DNA of 64,000 nucleotides from Alphaproteobacteria bacterium (GCA_019137195.1 JAGVSR010000148.1:1-64000), one strand, 5' to 3'. Positions 1 to 9,136 are shown, counted from the first letter of the stretch. A program made the numbers and translations. The notes: generated by a model from the sequence alone, not told the origin.

Positions 1-174
1 GACCGTGAGGCTGACCTTGCGGTTCCCCTTGCGGGCCGTGGTCGCCTCGAGCTCGGCGACGCGCTCCTCGAGGTCGGCGCAGCAGTTGCCCCCGAGGTCG
101 GCTGCGGACGCGCTGCCCGCGAACCCGGCCATGAGGCCAGCCGCCAGCAGGGCGCTGATGCTGTAGGTTTTCAT
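1..174 (-). CDS. Omp2-type porin (Porin_2 family), N-terminal fragment
   Basis: This is an outer-membrane general diffusion porin of the Hyphomicrobiales Porin_2 family. Only the first 58 codons are inside the window; the gene runs off the left edge. The start at 174 is followed by a signal peptide of about 24 residues ending in a typical Ala-x-Ala cleavage site. The mature N-terminus contains ADLGGNCCADLEERVAELE and then a short KGNRKVSLTV strand, which is the family's characteristic coiled N-terminal segment leading into the first beta strand. No neighbour is co-transcribed within the window. Family membership is clear from the N-terminus; substrate specificity cannot be inferred. Confidence 0.85.
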   Translation of the reverse strand, partial: MKTYSISALLAAGLMAGFAGSASAADLGGNCCADLEERVAELEATTARKGNRKVSLTV

Positions 175-417
175 TGTTTGGTCCCCAAGTGTTTGAACGG
201 CGCCGGCCCCGCGGATACGCGATCGACCACACTCAAGGTGGCCGTATTACAGCTGAGACTGACGAGACTTGCCAACTAGCTCACTGGCAGGAAGCAAGGC
301 CTGATTCGTGAACTTGACACAACGGCATGTTGGCCCGGTGCGTGGCCTTGGCGTTACCGTGTGGCGATGCGGTCACAATCCATTGGCTCTAAGTCCATCA
401 TTTTTCTGGACACATGG

Positions 418-445
418 GGGGCCGCATCCGATGGGAGGCGGCCCC
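418..445 (-). terminator. GC-rich hairpin downstream of the ammonium transporter gene
   Basis: An 8-bp perfect inverted repeat (GGGGCCGC at 418-425, GCGGCCCC at 438-445) starts 23 nt past the stop of the transporter gene. There is no adjacent T-run on either strand, so it is a weak or Rho-assisted terminator candidate. The rest of 175-467 shows no gene; it carries the porin upstream region. Confidence 0.4.
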
Positions 446-467
446 TCGTTCGCCAAGCAACTCGATA

Positions 468-1691
468 TCAGATGCGTCCGGCGCGCACATCCTCCTCAGG
501 ATTCGAGGTGATGGAGTGGATCGAGATGTCGGCTCCCTGGCGCTCGTGCTCGGGGGTCAGCCGCAATCCGATGGCCGCCTTCAATGTGCCATAGACAATG
601 ACGCCGGAAGCAAACCCGGCGGCGGCGCCCATGAGGCTGCCTACGAGCTGCGACAGGAACGTGACGCCGCCAATGCCGCCCGCGGCCTCGAGGCCGAAGA
701 TGCCACAGGCAATGCCGCCCCATAGTCCACAAAGGCCGTGCAACGCCCACACGCCAAGCACGTCGTCGACCTTCAGACGGTTGGTGGAGACGATAAACAT
801 TTGGACGAATAGAGCGCCGGCGACGATGCCCGTCAGCAAGGCACCGATCGGATGCATGATGTCGGACCCGGCGCAAACGGCGACGAGACCGGCCAGTGCG
901 CCGTTATGCACGAACCCCGGGTCGTTGCGGCCGACCACGAGGGCGGACAGGATGCCGCCAACCATTGCCATGAGCGAGTTCATGGCCACGAGACCGGAGA
1001 TGGCTTTCAGGCTCTGTGCGCTCATGACGTTGAAACCGAACCAGCCGACGCAGAGCAGCCAAGATCCCATGGCAAGCCAGGGAATCGACGAGGGAGGGCT
1101 GGCGATGGACCGGCCCTTTTCGTACCGGCCGAGCCGGGGCCCGAGCAGGAGGACGGCGGCGAGAGCGGCCCAGCCGCCAAAGGCATGCACCACGATGGAG
1201 CCGGCGAAGTCCTTGAACTCGGCACCGAGGCCGATGCCAAAGAAGTTTGCCTGCAGCCCGAAGTTCTTGTTCCAGACCACACCCTCAAAGAGCGGATAGC
1301 AAATCCCAACCAGAACCGCCGTGGCGATACACTGGGGCAGGAAGCGTGCTCTCTCGGCGATGCCGCCCGAGATGATGGCCGGCACCGCAGCGGCGAACGT
1401 ACAAAGGAAGAAGAACTTGACGAGTCCGAAGCCCTGCGCGCCGTAGTCAGGCCCGGAAATGGTCGCGGCGCTGGCCAGGAAGGTCACACCGTAAGCGATC
1501 CAATAGCCGATAAAGAAGTAGGCGACCGTCGAAATCGCGAAGTCGACCAAGATCTTGACGAGGGCGTTGACCTGGTTCTTGTGCCTGACCGTGCCGACCT
1601 CAAGGAAGGCGAAACCGCCATGCATGGCGAATACGAGAATGGCGCCCACAAGGACAAAAAAGACGTCGGCTCCCTGTTGAATTTGATCCAT
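468..1691 (-). CDS. amt: Ammonium transporter (Amt family)
   Basis: Inner-membrane ammonium/ammonia channel of the Amt/Mep/Rh family, 407 aa, with about 11 hydrophobic segments. The twin pore histidines are visible: H169 in VVHAFGGWAAL and H318 in ALHGLCGLWGG, spaced as in E. coli AmtB. The start at 1691 gives MDQIQQGADVFF directly before the first membrane helix, so there is no cleavable signal peptide as in some AmtB proteins. The C-terminal tail is short and hydrophilic and would face the cytoplasm, where PII proteins bind in this family. No glnK/glnB lies next to it, which is unlike many proteobacteria. A sigma54-like promoter upstream (1766-1781) suggests nitrogen (NtrC) control. Confidence 0.93.
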   Translation of the reverse strand: MDQIQQGADVFFVLVGAILVFAMHGGFAFLEVGTVRHKNQVNALVKILVDFAISTVAYFFIGYWIAYGVTFLASAATISGPDYGAQGFGLVKFFFLCTFAAAVPAIISGGIAERARFLPQCIATAVLVGICYPLFEGVVWNKNFGLQANFFGIGLGAEFKDFAGSIVVHAFGGWAALAAVLLLGPRLGRYEKGRSIASPPSSIPWLAMGSWLLCVGWFGFNVMSAQSLKAISGLVAMNSLMAMVGGILSALVVGRNDPGFVHNGALAGLVAVCAGSDIMHPIGALLTGIVAGALFVQMFIVSTNRLKVDDVLGVWALHGLCGLWGGIACGIFGLEAAGGIGGVTFLSQLVGSLMGAAAGFASGVIVYGTLKAAIGLRLTPEHERQGADISIHSITSNPEEDVRAGRI

Positions 1692-1765
1692 GACTCCCCC
1701 GAGTGATTATTTTTTGTGCGCCCAGCCCGCCTTGAGAGCGTCTTGCGTAGGCAAAAGGCAGACAG

Positions 1766-1781
1766 AACAAGAATTATGCCA
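1766..1781 (-). promoter_or_regulatory. Sigma54-like -24/-12 promoter for amt
   Basis: On the minus strand the sequence TGGCATAATTCTTGTT has the GG-N10-G(C/T) spacing of an RpoN promoter (consensus TGGCAC-N5-TTGC). It lies about 75 nt upstream of the amt start. The -12 element reads TTGT instead of TTGC, so the match is imperfect. Amt genes are classical NtrC/sigma54 targets, which supports the reading. Confidence 0.5.
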
Positions 1782-1879
1782 GGACCGACATTTTGATGTA
1801 TCTATCTGTTAGAATTAATATTTGTCTTTGATGGTCAATGCTGACCTTGGCAAATTTGCCTATCATATGGGCACACTAC

Positions 1880-1912
1880 AAAACTGGCCTGCCTCGCTAG
1901 AAGGCAGGCCAG
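1880..1912 (-). terminator. Rho-independent terminator
   Basis: A perfect 10-bp stem (CTGGCCTGCC at 1884-1893, GGCAGGCCAG at 1903-1912) with a 9-nt loop is followed on the minus strand by TTTTG. It lies 28 nt after the stop of the gene at 1940-2830 and should end that transcript. Confidence 0.85.
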
Positions 1913-1939
1913 ATCCTGGCAGCGACAGGCGCAGCAAGC

Positions 1940-2830
1940 TCAGCGCACGCGGCGCGGGTTCATGTAGAGATCGGCTTCCTGGCGCTCGAGCTTCGGCGCG
2001 ATGCGGCCGGCGCGGATGTCCCGATAGAGGCTGCGCATGTGACGGCGGCAATCGGTGTTGAAGACGATCATACCCGCAAAGAGCTTCATGACGGTCAGCA
2101 GACGCTTGGAGGCGTGTCCCTCCTTCACCTTGCCCTTCCACTTGCCGCCGATCGAAAGCACCTTGCCGTCGAGATGGCCGACCATCACTCCCTTTTCGTC
2201 ATAGAGCGTGTAATCGCCCCCGAGGTTGATCACGTCGCGGCGCAGCCGGTAGAACTCAGGCGTGCCCTTCTCGTCCATCAGGAAGAACGAGAAATACTCC
2301 GGCAGGAACGGCCACTTATTGGCCGAGCGCTCGAGGTAGATCATGAAATTGTCGTCGTCTGTGTTGATCGAGTAGGTCATCACAGGCAGGCCGCGGGCGC
2401 CGATCGTCTGCTGGATGGAGCGACCCAGCATCAGGTCGGCGGTGGCACGCCAGCCGAGATTGGCCGTGAAGAGCTTGAAGACCAGGCGCTTGTCCATGCC
2501 GACCGCCTTCTTCCACAGATCCTCGCGGTATCCGAGGAGCCCTGTGCGTTCGCCGTTCTCGATGATCTCGGCGAAAATATCCATGTCTGACGTGAACTGG
2601 CGCGACTTCGACTTGTTGCGGGCACGCTTGTAGATGCCGAACTCGGTGAAGTTGAAGTTGGTGATCCACACGTCGACGACGAAGCGGTGCCAGCCGTCCT
2701 TTCCGGGGACCTCGCGCCGGTCGGGCGCCTTCGGGGTCGTTGCAGCTTCCTCGAGGGCGTCGCGCGCCGCATCGGCAGCAGCCGCCTCGGCGGCGGCATC
2801 GACGACTTTCAAGGCACGGGCAGCAGTCAT
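1940..2830 (-). CDS. Conserved protein of unknown function
   Basis: A 296-aa soluble protein with no signal peptide or membrane segment that I cannot assign. The start at 2830 (MTAARALK) is preceded by a good GGAGG; an earlier in-frame start at 2872 lacks this. Residues 1-45 are Ala/Glu/Asp-rich and probably disordered. The rest is a compact, aromatic-rich domain (DVWITNFNFTEFGIYKRAR near its start). Near the C-terminus there is a beta-rich stretch with alternating glycine turns (YTLYDEKGVMVGHLDGKVL), which loosely recalls LURP-one/Tubby-like barrels; this is only a pattern impression. It is a single-gene unit with its own terminator. Base composition matches its neighbours. Confidence 0.8.
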   Translation of the reverse strand: MTAARALKVVDAAAEAAAADAARDALEEAATTPKAPDRREVPGKDGWHRFVVDVWITNFNFTEFGIYKRARNKSKSRQFTSDMDIFAEIIENGERTGLLGYREDLWKKAVGMDKRLVFKLFTANLGWRATADLMLGRSIQQTIGARGLPVMTYSINTDDDNFMIYLERSANKWPFLPEYFSFFLMDEKGTPEFYRLRRDVINLGGDYTLYDEKGVMVGHLDGKVLSIGGKWKGKVKEGHASKRLLTVMKLFAGMIVFNTDCRRHMRSLYRDIRAGRIAPKLERQEADLYMNPRRVR

Positions 2831-2971
2831 AGGAAGCCTCCGGTCTCGATCGCCCGCCTGGGGGCGAATCAATTGAGTTGCCGGAAGGCTAGCACCGCGC
2901 CCGTGACCCAGATCAGGCGTGGAGGAAAATGGCGTTGGAAAACTCGGAGCGAGCGCGTCAGGGCGTCCGGG

Positions 2972-3961
2972 TCAGGCGCGGCTCCCAGCCAGCTCGGCGA
3001 GGCGGGTCTCGGGTCGGGCGCCGATATGACTGATGATCTCTGAGGCGGCGAGACCGCCCAGGCGGCCGGCGGTCTCCATCGAGGTGCCGGAGGCGAGGCC
3101 AAAGAGGAAGCCAGCGGCATAGAGGTCGCCGGCGCCGGTAGTATCGACGACGTGCTCGACCTTTTCGGCGGGAACCGTGGCGACCGTTCCTCTGTCGAAG
3201 ATGACCGAGCCCTTGGCGCTGCGGGTCAAGACCGCAAGCGGCACATCCTTCGCGGCCCGGGCGGCGGCCTCGTCGAAGCTCGCTGTTTCGTAAAGGGAGG
3301 TAATCTCGGCCTCGTTGGCGAACATGATGTCGATACCGCCCTTGATCAGGGAGAGAAACTCCGCGCGGTGCCGGTCGACGCAGAAGCCGTCCGACAGGGT
3401 GAGCGCGACGCGGCGGCCGGCAGCCTTGGCCATTGCTTGAGCCTGGCGGAAAGCAGCCTTGGCCTCGGGACGGTCGAACAGGTAGCCCTCGAGGTAGACG
3501 ACCGCGGAGCTGCGGATGAGGTCGGGATCGACCTCACCGTGGTCGAGCTCGGTCGAGATTCCGAGGAAAGTGTTCATGGTGCGCTCGCCGTCGGGAGTAA
3601 CCAGGATCAGCGAGCGGGAGGTGGGAGCGCGGCCATCGACAGCCTTGGAGTCGAAGCGAACGCCGGCGGACGTGATGTCGTGGCGGAAGATGCGGCCGAA
3701 CTCGTCGGCAGCGACTTTGCCGATGAAGGCGGCGCGAGCGCCGAAGGAGGCGAGGCCGACCATGGTGTTGGCGGCCGAGCCACCCGAGATCTCGATGGCC
3801 GGCCCCATGGCTCCATACAGCGTGTCGATGGTGGGGGCATCGACGAGGCGCATGTGTCCCTTGGGAGCGCCGTGCTTCACGAGAAACGCGTCGTCGCAGC
3901 GGCCGATGATGTCGACGATGGCATTGCCGATGGCAACCACGTCGTAGCGGATGTCGGTCAT
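2972..3961 (-). CDS. PfkB-family carbohydrate kinase, adenosine-kinase type
   Basis: A 329-aa ribokinase/PfkB-fold kinase, most likely phosphorylating adenosine or a related nucleoside with ATP. The N-terminal substrate motif is GNAIVDIIGRCDD, followed by the glycine pair region SGGSAANTMVGLASFGA (PfkB signature 1). The C-terminal signature 2 is DTTGAGDLYAAGFL, with the catalytic aspartate in GAGD and the anion hole formed by TGAGD. The start at 3961 (MTDIRYDVV) follows GAGGGGG. The family is common next to housekeeping genes in Hyphomicrobiales. It could also be a sugar kinase of the same family, because substrate cannot be read from the sequence. Confidence 0.88.
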   Translation of the reverse strand: MTDIRYDVVAIGNAIVDIIGRCDDAFLVKHGAPKGHMRLVDAPTIDTLYGAMGPAIEISGGSAANTMVGLASFGARAAFIGKVAADEFGRIFRHDITSAGVRFDSKAVDGRAPTSRSLILVTPDGERTMNTFLGISTELDHGEVDPDLIRSSAVVYLEGYLFDRPEAKAAFRQAQAMAKAAGRRVALTLSDGFCVDRHRAEFLSLIKGGIDIMFANEAEITSLYETASFDEAAARAAKDVPLAVLTRSAKGSVIFDRGTVATVPAEKVEHVVDTTGAGDLYAAGFLFGLASGTSMETAGRLGGLAASEIISHIGARPETRLAELAGSRA

Positions 3962-4018
3962 GAGTCCCCCTCTGGCGGGCTCCCGCTGTCGCGTCGCCAC
4001 CCCAGCTCTTCATCTAGC

Positions 4019-4061
4019 GTGCTTCTTCTCGGAAAACCGGTTCCCACTTTTCCGGAAGCAC
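4019..4061. repeat. Rhizobiales-type intergenic palindromic repeat
   Basis: An imperfect 43-bp palindrome: GTGCTTC (4019-4025) pairs with GAAGCAC (4055-4061), and GGAAAA (4031-4036) with TTTTCC (4048-4053), around AACCGGTTCCCACTTTT. The core resembles the dispersed element with AAAACCGG-TTCCCACTTTT seen in many Hyphomicrobiales genomes. It is the only copy noticed in this window and lies between two leftward genes. Confidence 0.5.
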
Positions 4062-4183
4062 GCCATTCGGCGCGCACTATAGGGGGGAGACCGCGGAGGG
4101 CAACGCGGCGAGTTGGGAGGAGGGACACATTCGGCCTTGAGGGGCGCTCGGTCAGTAGCTGACAGACGGTCCAGACGTCGTCA

Positions 4184-5206
4184 TCACCCGCGCCCCTTCG
4201 CCAGCATCGCGAGCGCCAGCAACAGCCGCTCGGCATGGGCTTCCTCTAGGGGACCGGCGAGGCGGGCGGCGCGAGCGGTCTCGGTGATGCGGGCCAGTGC
4301 CGCCGTGAGGCGGGGCGTGGTCCACTGTCGGCACTGCGCGGCCATGGCGTCCTTGAGCTTGAAGTGGAGCGGCGGGCGCAGCGAGCGGACCGCATCGTCG
4401 AAGCTCTTGCCGCCGTCGAGCGCGGCACGGACGCGATGCAGGCGCTGAAAGTAACGCTCGGTTGCGAGGATGATGCCCTGGGCATTTTCGCCTGACGAGG
4501 CGGCGCGGCTGAACTCGAACGCGACCTTGCCGGGCTCGCCCGAGGCGACGGCGACGAGGATGCGGTCGATGGCGAGCTCAGAAGCGTCACCGACGATCGC
4601 CTCGACGTCGGCTGCCGTGATCTCCTGCGCCCCGTGGGCATAGAGCACGAGTTTGTCGATCTCGCTCCTCGTCATGGCGCGGTCGGCGCCGAGGCGGCCG
4701 ACGAGAAGGGCCCTGGCGTCTGCACCGATCGTCAGCTTCTCGGCGGCAAGCGCCTCGCGCACGACGGTGTCGAGATCGCGGGCCTCGTCGGCGAAGCAGG
4801 CGATGGCTGCCATGCGCGGCGAGGCCTCGAACAGCGTCAGCAGTGCGTCGCCTTTTTTCACCGTTGGGCTTTCGACGATGAGCACGCCGGCCAGCGGAGG
4901 GCCCTCGAGGATCGGCTTCAGTGTTTGCACGTTGATGCGGCGGCCGGTTGCGGCACGTACGATCTTGCGGCCTCCGAACATCGGGATGGTGCCGAGTTCG
5001 TTCATGAGCCGGCCGGAGTCTGTCTCGAGGTCGCTATCGTCGAGGCGCAGCACCTCTCCGTCGTCGCGCTTCGCTATGGCGGCAGCGAGGGCCTGACCGC
5101 GCTCCGCGATGAGGCCGGCATCGCTGCCGTACACGAGAAAGGCGTAGAGCCTCGGATCGGGAGACTTGAGGAAGGCGCCGGCCTGATGTGACTTGACGGC
5201 CGTCAT
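4184..5206 (-). CDS. holA: DNA polymerase III subunit delta
   Basis: The delta subunit opens the sliding clamp within the clamp-loader complex of the replicative polymerase. At 340 aa the length is usual. The N-terminal part has the hallmark YLVYGxD-like segment (AFLVYGSDAGL) and the MFGGRKIVRA motif typical of HolA. The middle AAA+-like domain and the C-terminal helical collar domain with LHFKLKDAM follow. The start at 5206 (MTAVKSHQAG) lies 73 nt after the lptE stop. The order leuS-lptE-holA, all leftward, is standard in alphaproteobacteria, and the three probably form one operon. Confidence 0.93.
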   Translation of the reverse strand: MTAVKSHQAGAFLKSPDPRLYAFLVYGSDAGLIAERGQALAAAIAKRDDGEVLRLDDSDLETDSGRLMNELGTIPMFGGRKIVRAATGRRINVQTLKPILEGPPLAGVLIVESPTVKKGDALLTLFEASPRMAAIACFADEARDLDTVVREALAAEKLTIGADARALLVGRLGADRAMTRSEIDKLVLYAHGAQEITAADVEAIVGDASELAIDRILVAVASGEPGKVAFEFSRAASSGENAQGIILATERYFQRLHRVRAALDGGKSFDDAVRSLRPPLHFKLKDAMAAQCRQWTTPRLTAALARITETARAARLAGPLEEAHAERLLLALAMLAKGRG

Positions 5207-5279
5207 GACGAAGGGGCTCGCGCAACGGTTCTGAAAAGCCGGTCGGTTCCGGACGTCTCTGTCCGGTAATTGCGCCGAC

Positions 5280-5828
5280 CTACGCGGCGCCGGCGAGGAA
5301 GGCTGACAGCCGCGACTTCAGATCCTCGGCGACGGTACGCGCGGCGCGGTTCTCCGCGTCCTCGCGGGCGCGCACGTTGGAGAAAATCGAGGAGTAGCGC
5401 TCGAAGCCGGCGCGGCCATAGCTCGTGCCCTGGAGCACGACCTGATTGTCGGCGATGCGGATCAGCTTGAAGGCGGCATCGAGGTTGTAGATCTGGCTGC
5501 CGGCGTGGCCGTCGATACGTACCAGCGTCGAGGTGACCGTCTCGCGGACTGCGATGTCGAGCTTGTAGGCAGGAGGCACCTGCGTGCCGCCGCCCGTGGT
5601 ATCGAAGATGAGCTCGTTGCGGACCACCTGACCGACACGGCCTGGAATCGGCACGACCTCGACCTGGGCGAGCTTCTGGTCGGCCTGAGCGCCGATCCCG
5701 GAGGCGCCGTAGAGTGGCTGAAAGCCGGTGGCCCCGCAGCCGGAGAGCAGCGGAAGGACGACGGCGATCGCCGCCGCGGCGCATGCCGGGCGGGCCGTGA
5801 TTGACAGCCGTGGTCTCTTGGATCGCAT
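5280..5828 (-). CDS. lptE: LPS-assembly lipoprotein LptE
   Basis: Outer-membrane lipoprotein that plugs the LptD barrel during lipopolysaccharide export. The protein is 182 aa from the ATG at 5828 (MRSKRPRL). It has an N-terminal hydrophobic signal and a lipobox LLSGC, with the lipidated cysteine near residue 31, followed by GFQPLYG, the typical LptE mature start. The remainder is a mixed alpha/beta domain with YKLDIAVRE. A longer TTG start at 5891 would overlap the leuS stop and add residues before the signal peptide, so I prefer 5828. It sits between leuS and holA, the conserved alphaproteobacterial context. Confidence 0.9.
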   Translation of the reverse strand: MRSKRPRLSITARPACAAAAIAVVLPLLSGCGATGFQPLYGASGIGAQADQKLAQVEVVPIPGRVGQVVRNELIFDTTGGGTQVPPAYKLDIAVRETVTSTLVRIDGHAGSQIYNLDAAFKLIRIADNQVVLQGTSYGRAGFERYSSIFSNVRAREDAENRAARTVAEDLKSRLSAFLAGAA

Positions 5829-5883
5829 TTCCCGAGCTACTCGGACCCCTTGAGCCTGCCTCGCCGCCCCGTCAGGCCGCGCA

Positions 5884-8514
5884 TCATGCAACGATATTCA
5901 CGATCCTCTGCGGCACGACGATGACCTTCTTCGGGGCCTTGCCGTCGAGCGCACGCCTGACGGACTCGAGAGCCAAAGCTGCCGCTTCGACTGCCTTGGC
6001 GTCAGACGTTCGCGGAACGACGATCTCGTCCCGGCGCTTGCCATTCACCTGTACGGCAAGGGTCACTTGATCGTCAACGAGCAAGGCCGGATCGGCCGCG
6101 GGCCAGGCCTCATTGGCGACGAGGGTGTTGTAGCCGAGCCGCGCCCAGCATTCCTCGGCCAAATGAGGCATCATGGGGGCGATCATCTTAACGAGTATTT
6201 CTCCGGCCTCGCGGAGGATTACGTCCAGGCCATTGCTTTGCTTCGTCAATGCTGCCGAGAGGGCATTCGAATACTCGTAAAGACCAGCAACCGCCACATT
6301 GAAGCGCAGGCCCTCGATGTTGCGGGCGACGGCATCGACCGTCTTGTGGGACGCCCGTCGCAGCTCCAGCGCCTCGGGGCCGAGCACGGCCGGGATCTCG
6401 GCGCCGCGGGGTGCGGCCTTGTCGGCCAAGTCGTCGATGATGCGCCAAATGCGCTGGATGAAGCGGCCGGCACCCTGGACTCCGGCCTCGGTCCAGATGA
6501 CGTCGCGCTCGGGCGGGCTATCGGAGAGCATGAACCAGCGCGCGCAGTCGGCGCCCCAGTGGGCGATGATGTCGTCCGGGTCGACCAGGTTCTTCTTGGA
6601 TTTCGACATCTTGACGATGTCGCCGATCTCGACCGGCGCGCCGGTGGCAACCTCGGTTGCCGTGCGGGAGGCCCCTTCTCCCTCGATGCGGATCTCGCTC
6701 GGCAGCAGCCATTGGGCCGGATCGGAGCCTTCCCGCTTGTAGGTCTCGTGGGTGACCATGCCCTGGGTAAACAGGGCGGCGAAGGGCTCGCGGAGGTTGG
6801 ATCTGCTGCCGTGACCCGAGTCGGCCATGGCGCGAAAGAAGAAGCGCGAATAGAGCAAGTGCAAAATCGCGTGCTCAATGCCGCCGATGTATTGGTCGAC
6901 CGGCAGCCAGTGAGCCGCGGCCTCCTCGTCGAGCGGCGTCTTGGCATCTGGCGACGTGAAGCGGGCATAATACCAGGAGCTGTCGACGAACGTGTCCATG
7001 GTATCCGTCTCGCGCCGGGCCTTCTTCCCGCACTTCGGACAGTCGGCATGCTTCCAGATGGGGTGCCGATCGAGCGGGTTGCCCGGCTTGTCGAAGGTCG
7101 CATCCTCGGGCAGCCTGACGGGCAGATCCTTGGCAGGGACCGGAACCACGCCACAGTCGTCGCAGTGGACGACCGGGATCGGGCAACCCCAGTAGCGCTG
7201 ACGCGAGATGCCCCAGTCGCGCAGACGATAGTTCACCTTGCGCTCGCCGACCGGTTTCTTGCCGAGCTTGGTCGACTCGAGGCGCTTGGCGACCTCGTCG
7301 AAGGCCTCGGTTGTCGTCAGACCATCGAGGAAGCGGGAGTTGATCATGGTGCCGGCACCGTCGAAGGCCTTGTCGCCGACGGTGAACGTTGCCTGCTGCT
7401 CACCCGGCGGCAGGATGACCGGCACGACGGGCAGGTGGTACTTTCGGGCAAAATCGAGGTCGCGCTGGTCGCCAGACGGACAGGCGAAGATGGCGCCGGT
7501 GCCGTAATCCATAAGCACGAAGTTCGCCACGTAGACCGGCACCTTCCACTCCTTGTCGAAGGGGTGGATGGCGCGGATGCCGGTATCGAAACCCTTTTTC
7601 TCCGCCGTCTCGAGGTCGGCTACCGAGGTGCCCATGCGCCGGCATTCGTCGCAGAAGGCGGCGAGCTCCGGACTCTTCTCGGCGGCGGCCTTGGCGAGCG
7701 GATGGTCGGCGGCGATGGCCATAAACGAAGCGCCGAACAGCGTGTCAGGGCGCGTCGTGTAGATCTCGAGCTCGGAGAAGCCTTTGGGCGCCGACTTCTT
7801 GTCGAGCGCCCAGCGGACCAGCATGCCCTCGGACTTGCCGATCCAGTTGGCCTGCATCAGGCGCACCTTCTCCGGCCACTTGTCGAGCGTTCCGAGCGCG
7901 TCGAGGAGCTCGTCCGAGTAGGCGGTGATCTTGAAGAACCACTGGGTCAGCTCGCGCTGCTCGACGAGGGCTCCGGAGCGCCAGCCGCGACCGTCGATGA
8001 CCTGCTCGTTGGCGAGCACCGTCATGTCCACGGGGTCCCAATTGACCTTGGACGACCTGCGGTAGGCGAGGCCCTTGTTCAGGAGGTCGAGGAAGATCCT
8101 CTGCTGGTGCCTATAGTAGTCCGGGCTGCAGGTGGCGATCTCTCGACTCCAGTCGAGCGACAGGCCCATCGACTTCAGCTGACCCTTCATGGTCTCGATG
8201 TTGGCCATGGTCCAGGTGCCGGGGTGAGTCTTCCTCTCCATGGCGGCGTTCTCTGCCGGCATGCCGAAGGCGTCCCAACCCATGGGATGAAGCACGTTGA
8301 AGCCGCGGGCCCGCTTGTAGCGGGCGAAGACGTCGCCCATGGTGTAGTTGCGGACGTGCCCCATATGGATGCGCCCCGAGGGGTAGGGGAACATCTCGAG
8401 GACGTAGCACTTGGGACGCAGGTCCTTGTTAGAGGCCCGAAAAATATCGGCTTTCTCCCATTCCTTCTGCCAGTGCGGCTCGCGGTCGGGGGCGTTGTAG
8501 CGTTCGGTGGCCAT
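5884..8514 (-). CDS. leuS: Leucine--tRNA ligase
   Basis: Class I aminoacyl-tRNA synthetase that charges tRNA-Leu; 876 aa, the usual bacterial length. The HIGH-type motif is HMGH in [16 protein letters not shown] near residue 50. The CP1 editing domain, with the TTRPDTLFG threonine-rich segment, lies around residues 240-420. A zinc-ribbon-like set of cysteines (HCDDCG ... CPKCG) occurs in the middle. The KMSKS motif appears as KMSKSKKN near residue 640, followed by the anticodon-binding helical domain. The start at 8514 gives [16 protein letters not shown]. It is first in leuS-lptE-holA; the 5' flank holds the remnant gene at 8650-8992. Confidence 0.97.
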   Translation of the reverse strand: MATERYNAPDREPHWQKEWEKADIFRASNKDLRPKCYVLEMFPYPSGRIHMGHVRNYTMGDVFARYKRARGFNVLHPMGWDAFGMPAENAAMERKTHPGTWTMANIETMKGQLKSMGLSLDWSREIATCSPDYYRHQQRIFLDLLNKGLAYRRSSKVNWDPVDMTVLANEQVIDGRGWRSGALVEQRELTQWFFKITAYSDELLDALGTLDKWPEKVRLMQANWIGKSEGMLVRWALDKKSAPKGFSELEIYTTRPDTLFGASFMAIAADHPLAKAAAEKSPELAAFCDECRRMGTSVADLETAEKKGFDTGIRAIHPFDKEWKVPVYVANFVLMDYGTGAIFACPSGDQRDLDFARKYHLPVVPVILPPGEQQATFTVGDKAFDGAGTMINSRFLDGLTTTEAFDEVAKRLESTKLGKKPVGERKVNYRLRDWGISRQRYWGCPIPVVHCDDCGVVPVPAKDLPVRLPEDATFDKPGNPLDRHPIWKHADCPKCGKKARRETDTMDTFVDSSWYYARFTSPDAKTPLDEEAAAHWLPVDQYIGGIEHAILHLLYSRFFFRAMADSGHGSRSNLREPFAALFTQGMVTHETYKREGSDPAQWLLPSEIRIEGEGASRTATEVATGAPVEIGDIVKMSKSKKNLVDPDDIIAHWGADCARWFMLSDSPPERDVIWTEAGVQGAGRFIQRIWRIIDDLADKAAPRGAEIPAVLGPEALELRRASHKTVDAVARNIEGLRFNVAVAGLYEYSNALSAALTKQSNGLDVILREAGEILVKMIAPMMPHLAEECWARLGYNTLVANEAWPAADPALLVDDQVTLAVQVNGKRRDEIVVPRTSDAKAVEAAALALESVRRALDGKAPKKVIVVPQRIVNIVA

Positions 8515-8625
8515 GGCGGGCGGAAGCTCTATCGGGAGGGGGTGAATTTTGGAGCGTAATGAGCCTTAACGGGGGGTGGGGGTCAAGTGCGGACGATCCG
8601 CCTGTCCGGGCGGGGGCTGCCCGCC

Positions 8626-8662
8626 AAAAAAACCGGCCGGCCTTTACCATTAGAGGTCGGCC
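8626..8662 (-). terminator. Rho-independent terminator after the phasin-like remnant
   Basis: On the minus strand GGCCGACC (8662-8655) pairs with GGCCGGCC (8642-8635) with one mismatch and a 12-nt loop, and is followed by GGTTTTTTT (seven T, complement of 8626-8632). The structure overlaps the TAA at 8650-8652. This shows that a leftward transcription unit once ended here. Confidence 0.7.
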
Positions 8663-8992
8663 ACCTTTGCCTTGGCGGCATCAACCCGGGGTAACACTGC
8701 CGTCGGCGCGGCACATTTGCCGGTGACGGCCAGCATCGTACATTGCTCGTCGCACGTCGCTCGGTGGCCGTTTTCGGCCACAGGCAGCCCTGCCGGTGGC
8801 GGCAATCGCCTCCGCGGCCGATGGCATTGGCCCGGGCGGCGGCGGCCACCGCGGCACAGTTTTGGCGAGCTTTGCTCGCGCCCTGCTGCGCGAACGCGCG
8901 CATGTCGGCCGGCTGCCCGGCACCTGCAACGGCTGCGAACGCTTGTTGGCGTGACTGGTGAATTGGTCCAACAGTTCAATTACTTGATGCAT
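8650..8992 (-). pseudogene. Frame-broken phasin-like gene remnant
   Basis: No single frame is open across this stretch, but successive frames give protein-like segments. From the ATG at 8992 the frame reads MHQVIELLDQFTSHANK. After a one-base shift it continues AFAAVAGAGQPADMRAFAQQ and GASKARQNCAAVAAAARANA. A further shift leads to PRVDAAKAKVADL and a TAA at 8650, directly before a strong terminator. The pattern of PADMRAFAQQG-x-x-KAR followed by an Ala-rich helix resembles phasins, which coat polyhydroxyalkanoate granules, and the total of about 114 codons fits. TTGC-N3-GCAA sequence lies upstream. Sequencing indels are an alternative to true decay. The family assignment is tentative. Confidence 0.35.
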
Positions 8993-9083
8993 AATGTGTC
9001 GTTCATTTTCGGCAGGCTTGTTGCCGCCAATGAGGAAATTCCGACGCAGAGATTTGTGCGCTGCATCATCGTTCTTGTCGCAC

Positions 9084-9109
9084 TGCACAAAAGTAGTATT
9101 GCGCTGCAA
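9084..9109. promoter_or_regulatory. TTGC-N3-GCAA operator-like sequence
   Basis: TTGCGCTGCAA (9099-9109) is a perfect TTGC-N3-GCAA palindrome, with a related TGCACAA at 9084-9090. It lies between the leftward phasin-like remnant and the rightward response-regulator gene. PhaR-type repressors of polyester-granule genes in alphaproteobacteria bind TGC/GCA-rich palindromes of this kind, so this may be a relic or live PhaR site; that is inference. Confidence 0.35.
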
Positions 9110-9136
9110 CCTAAATTTGGACTTTTGTAGGGGTGC

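Noticed and set aside
6067..8559. An 830-codon open frame antisense to leuS
   Set aside because: It mirrors leuS codons in a GC-rich genome, has no domain motifs and no ribosome-binding site; leuS is unquestionable.
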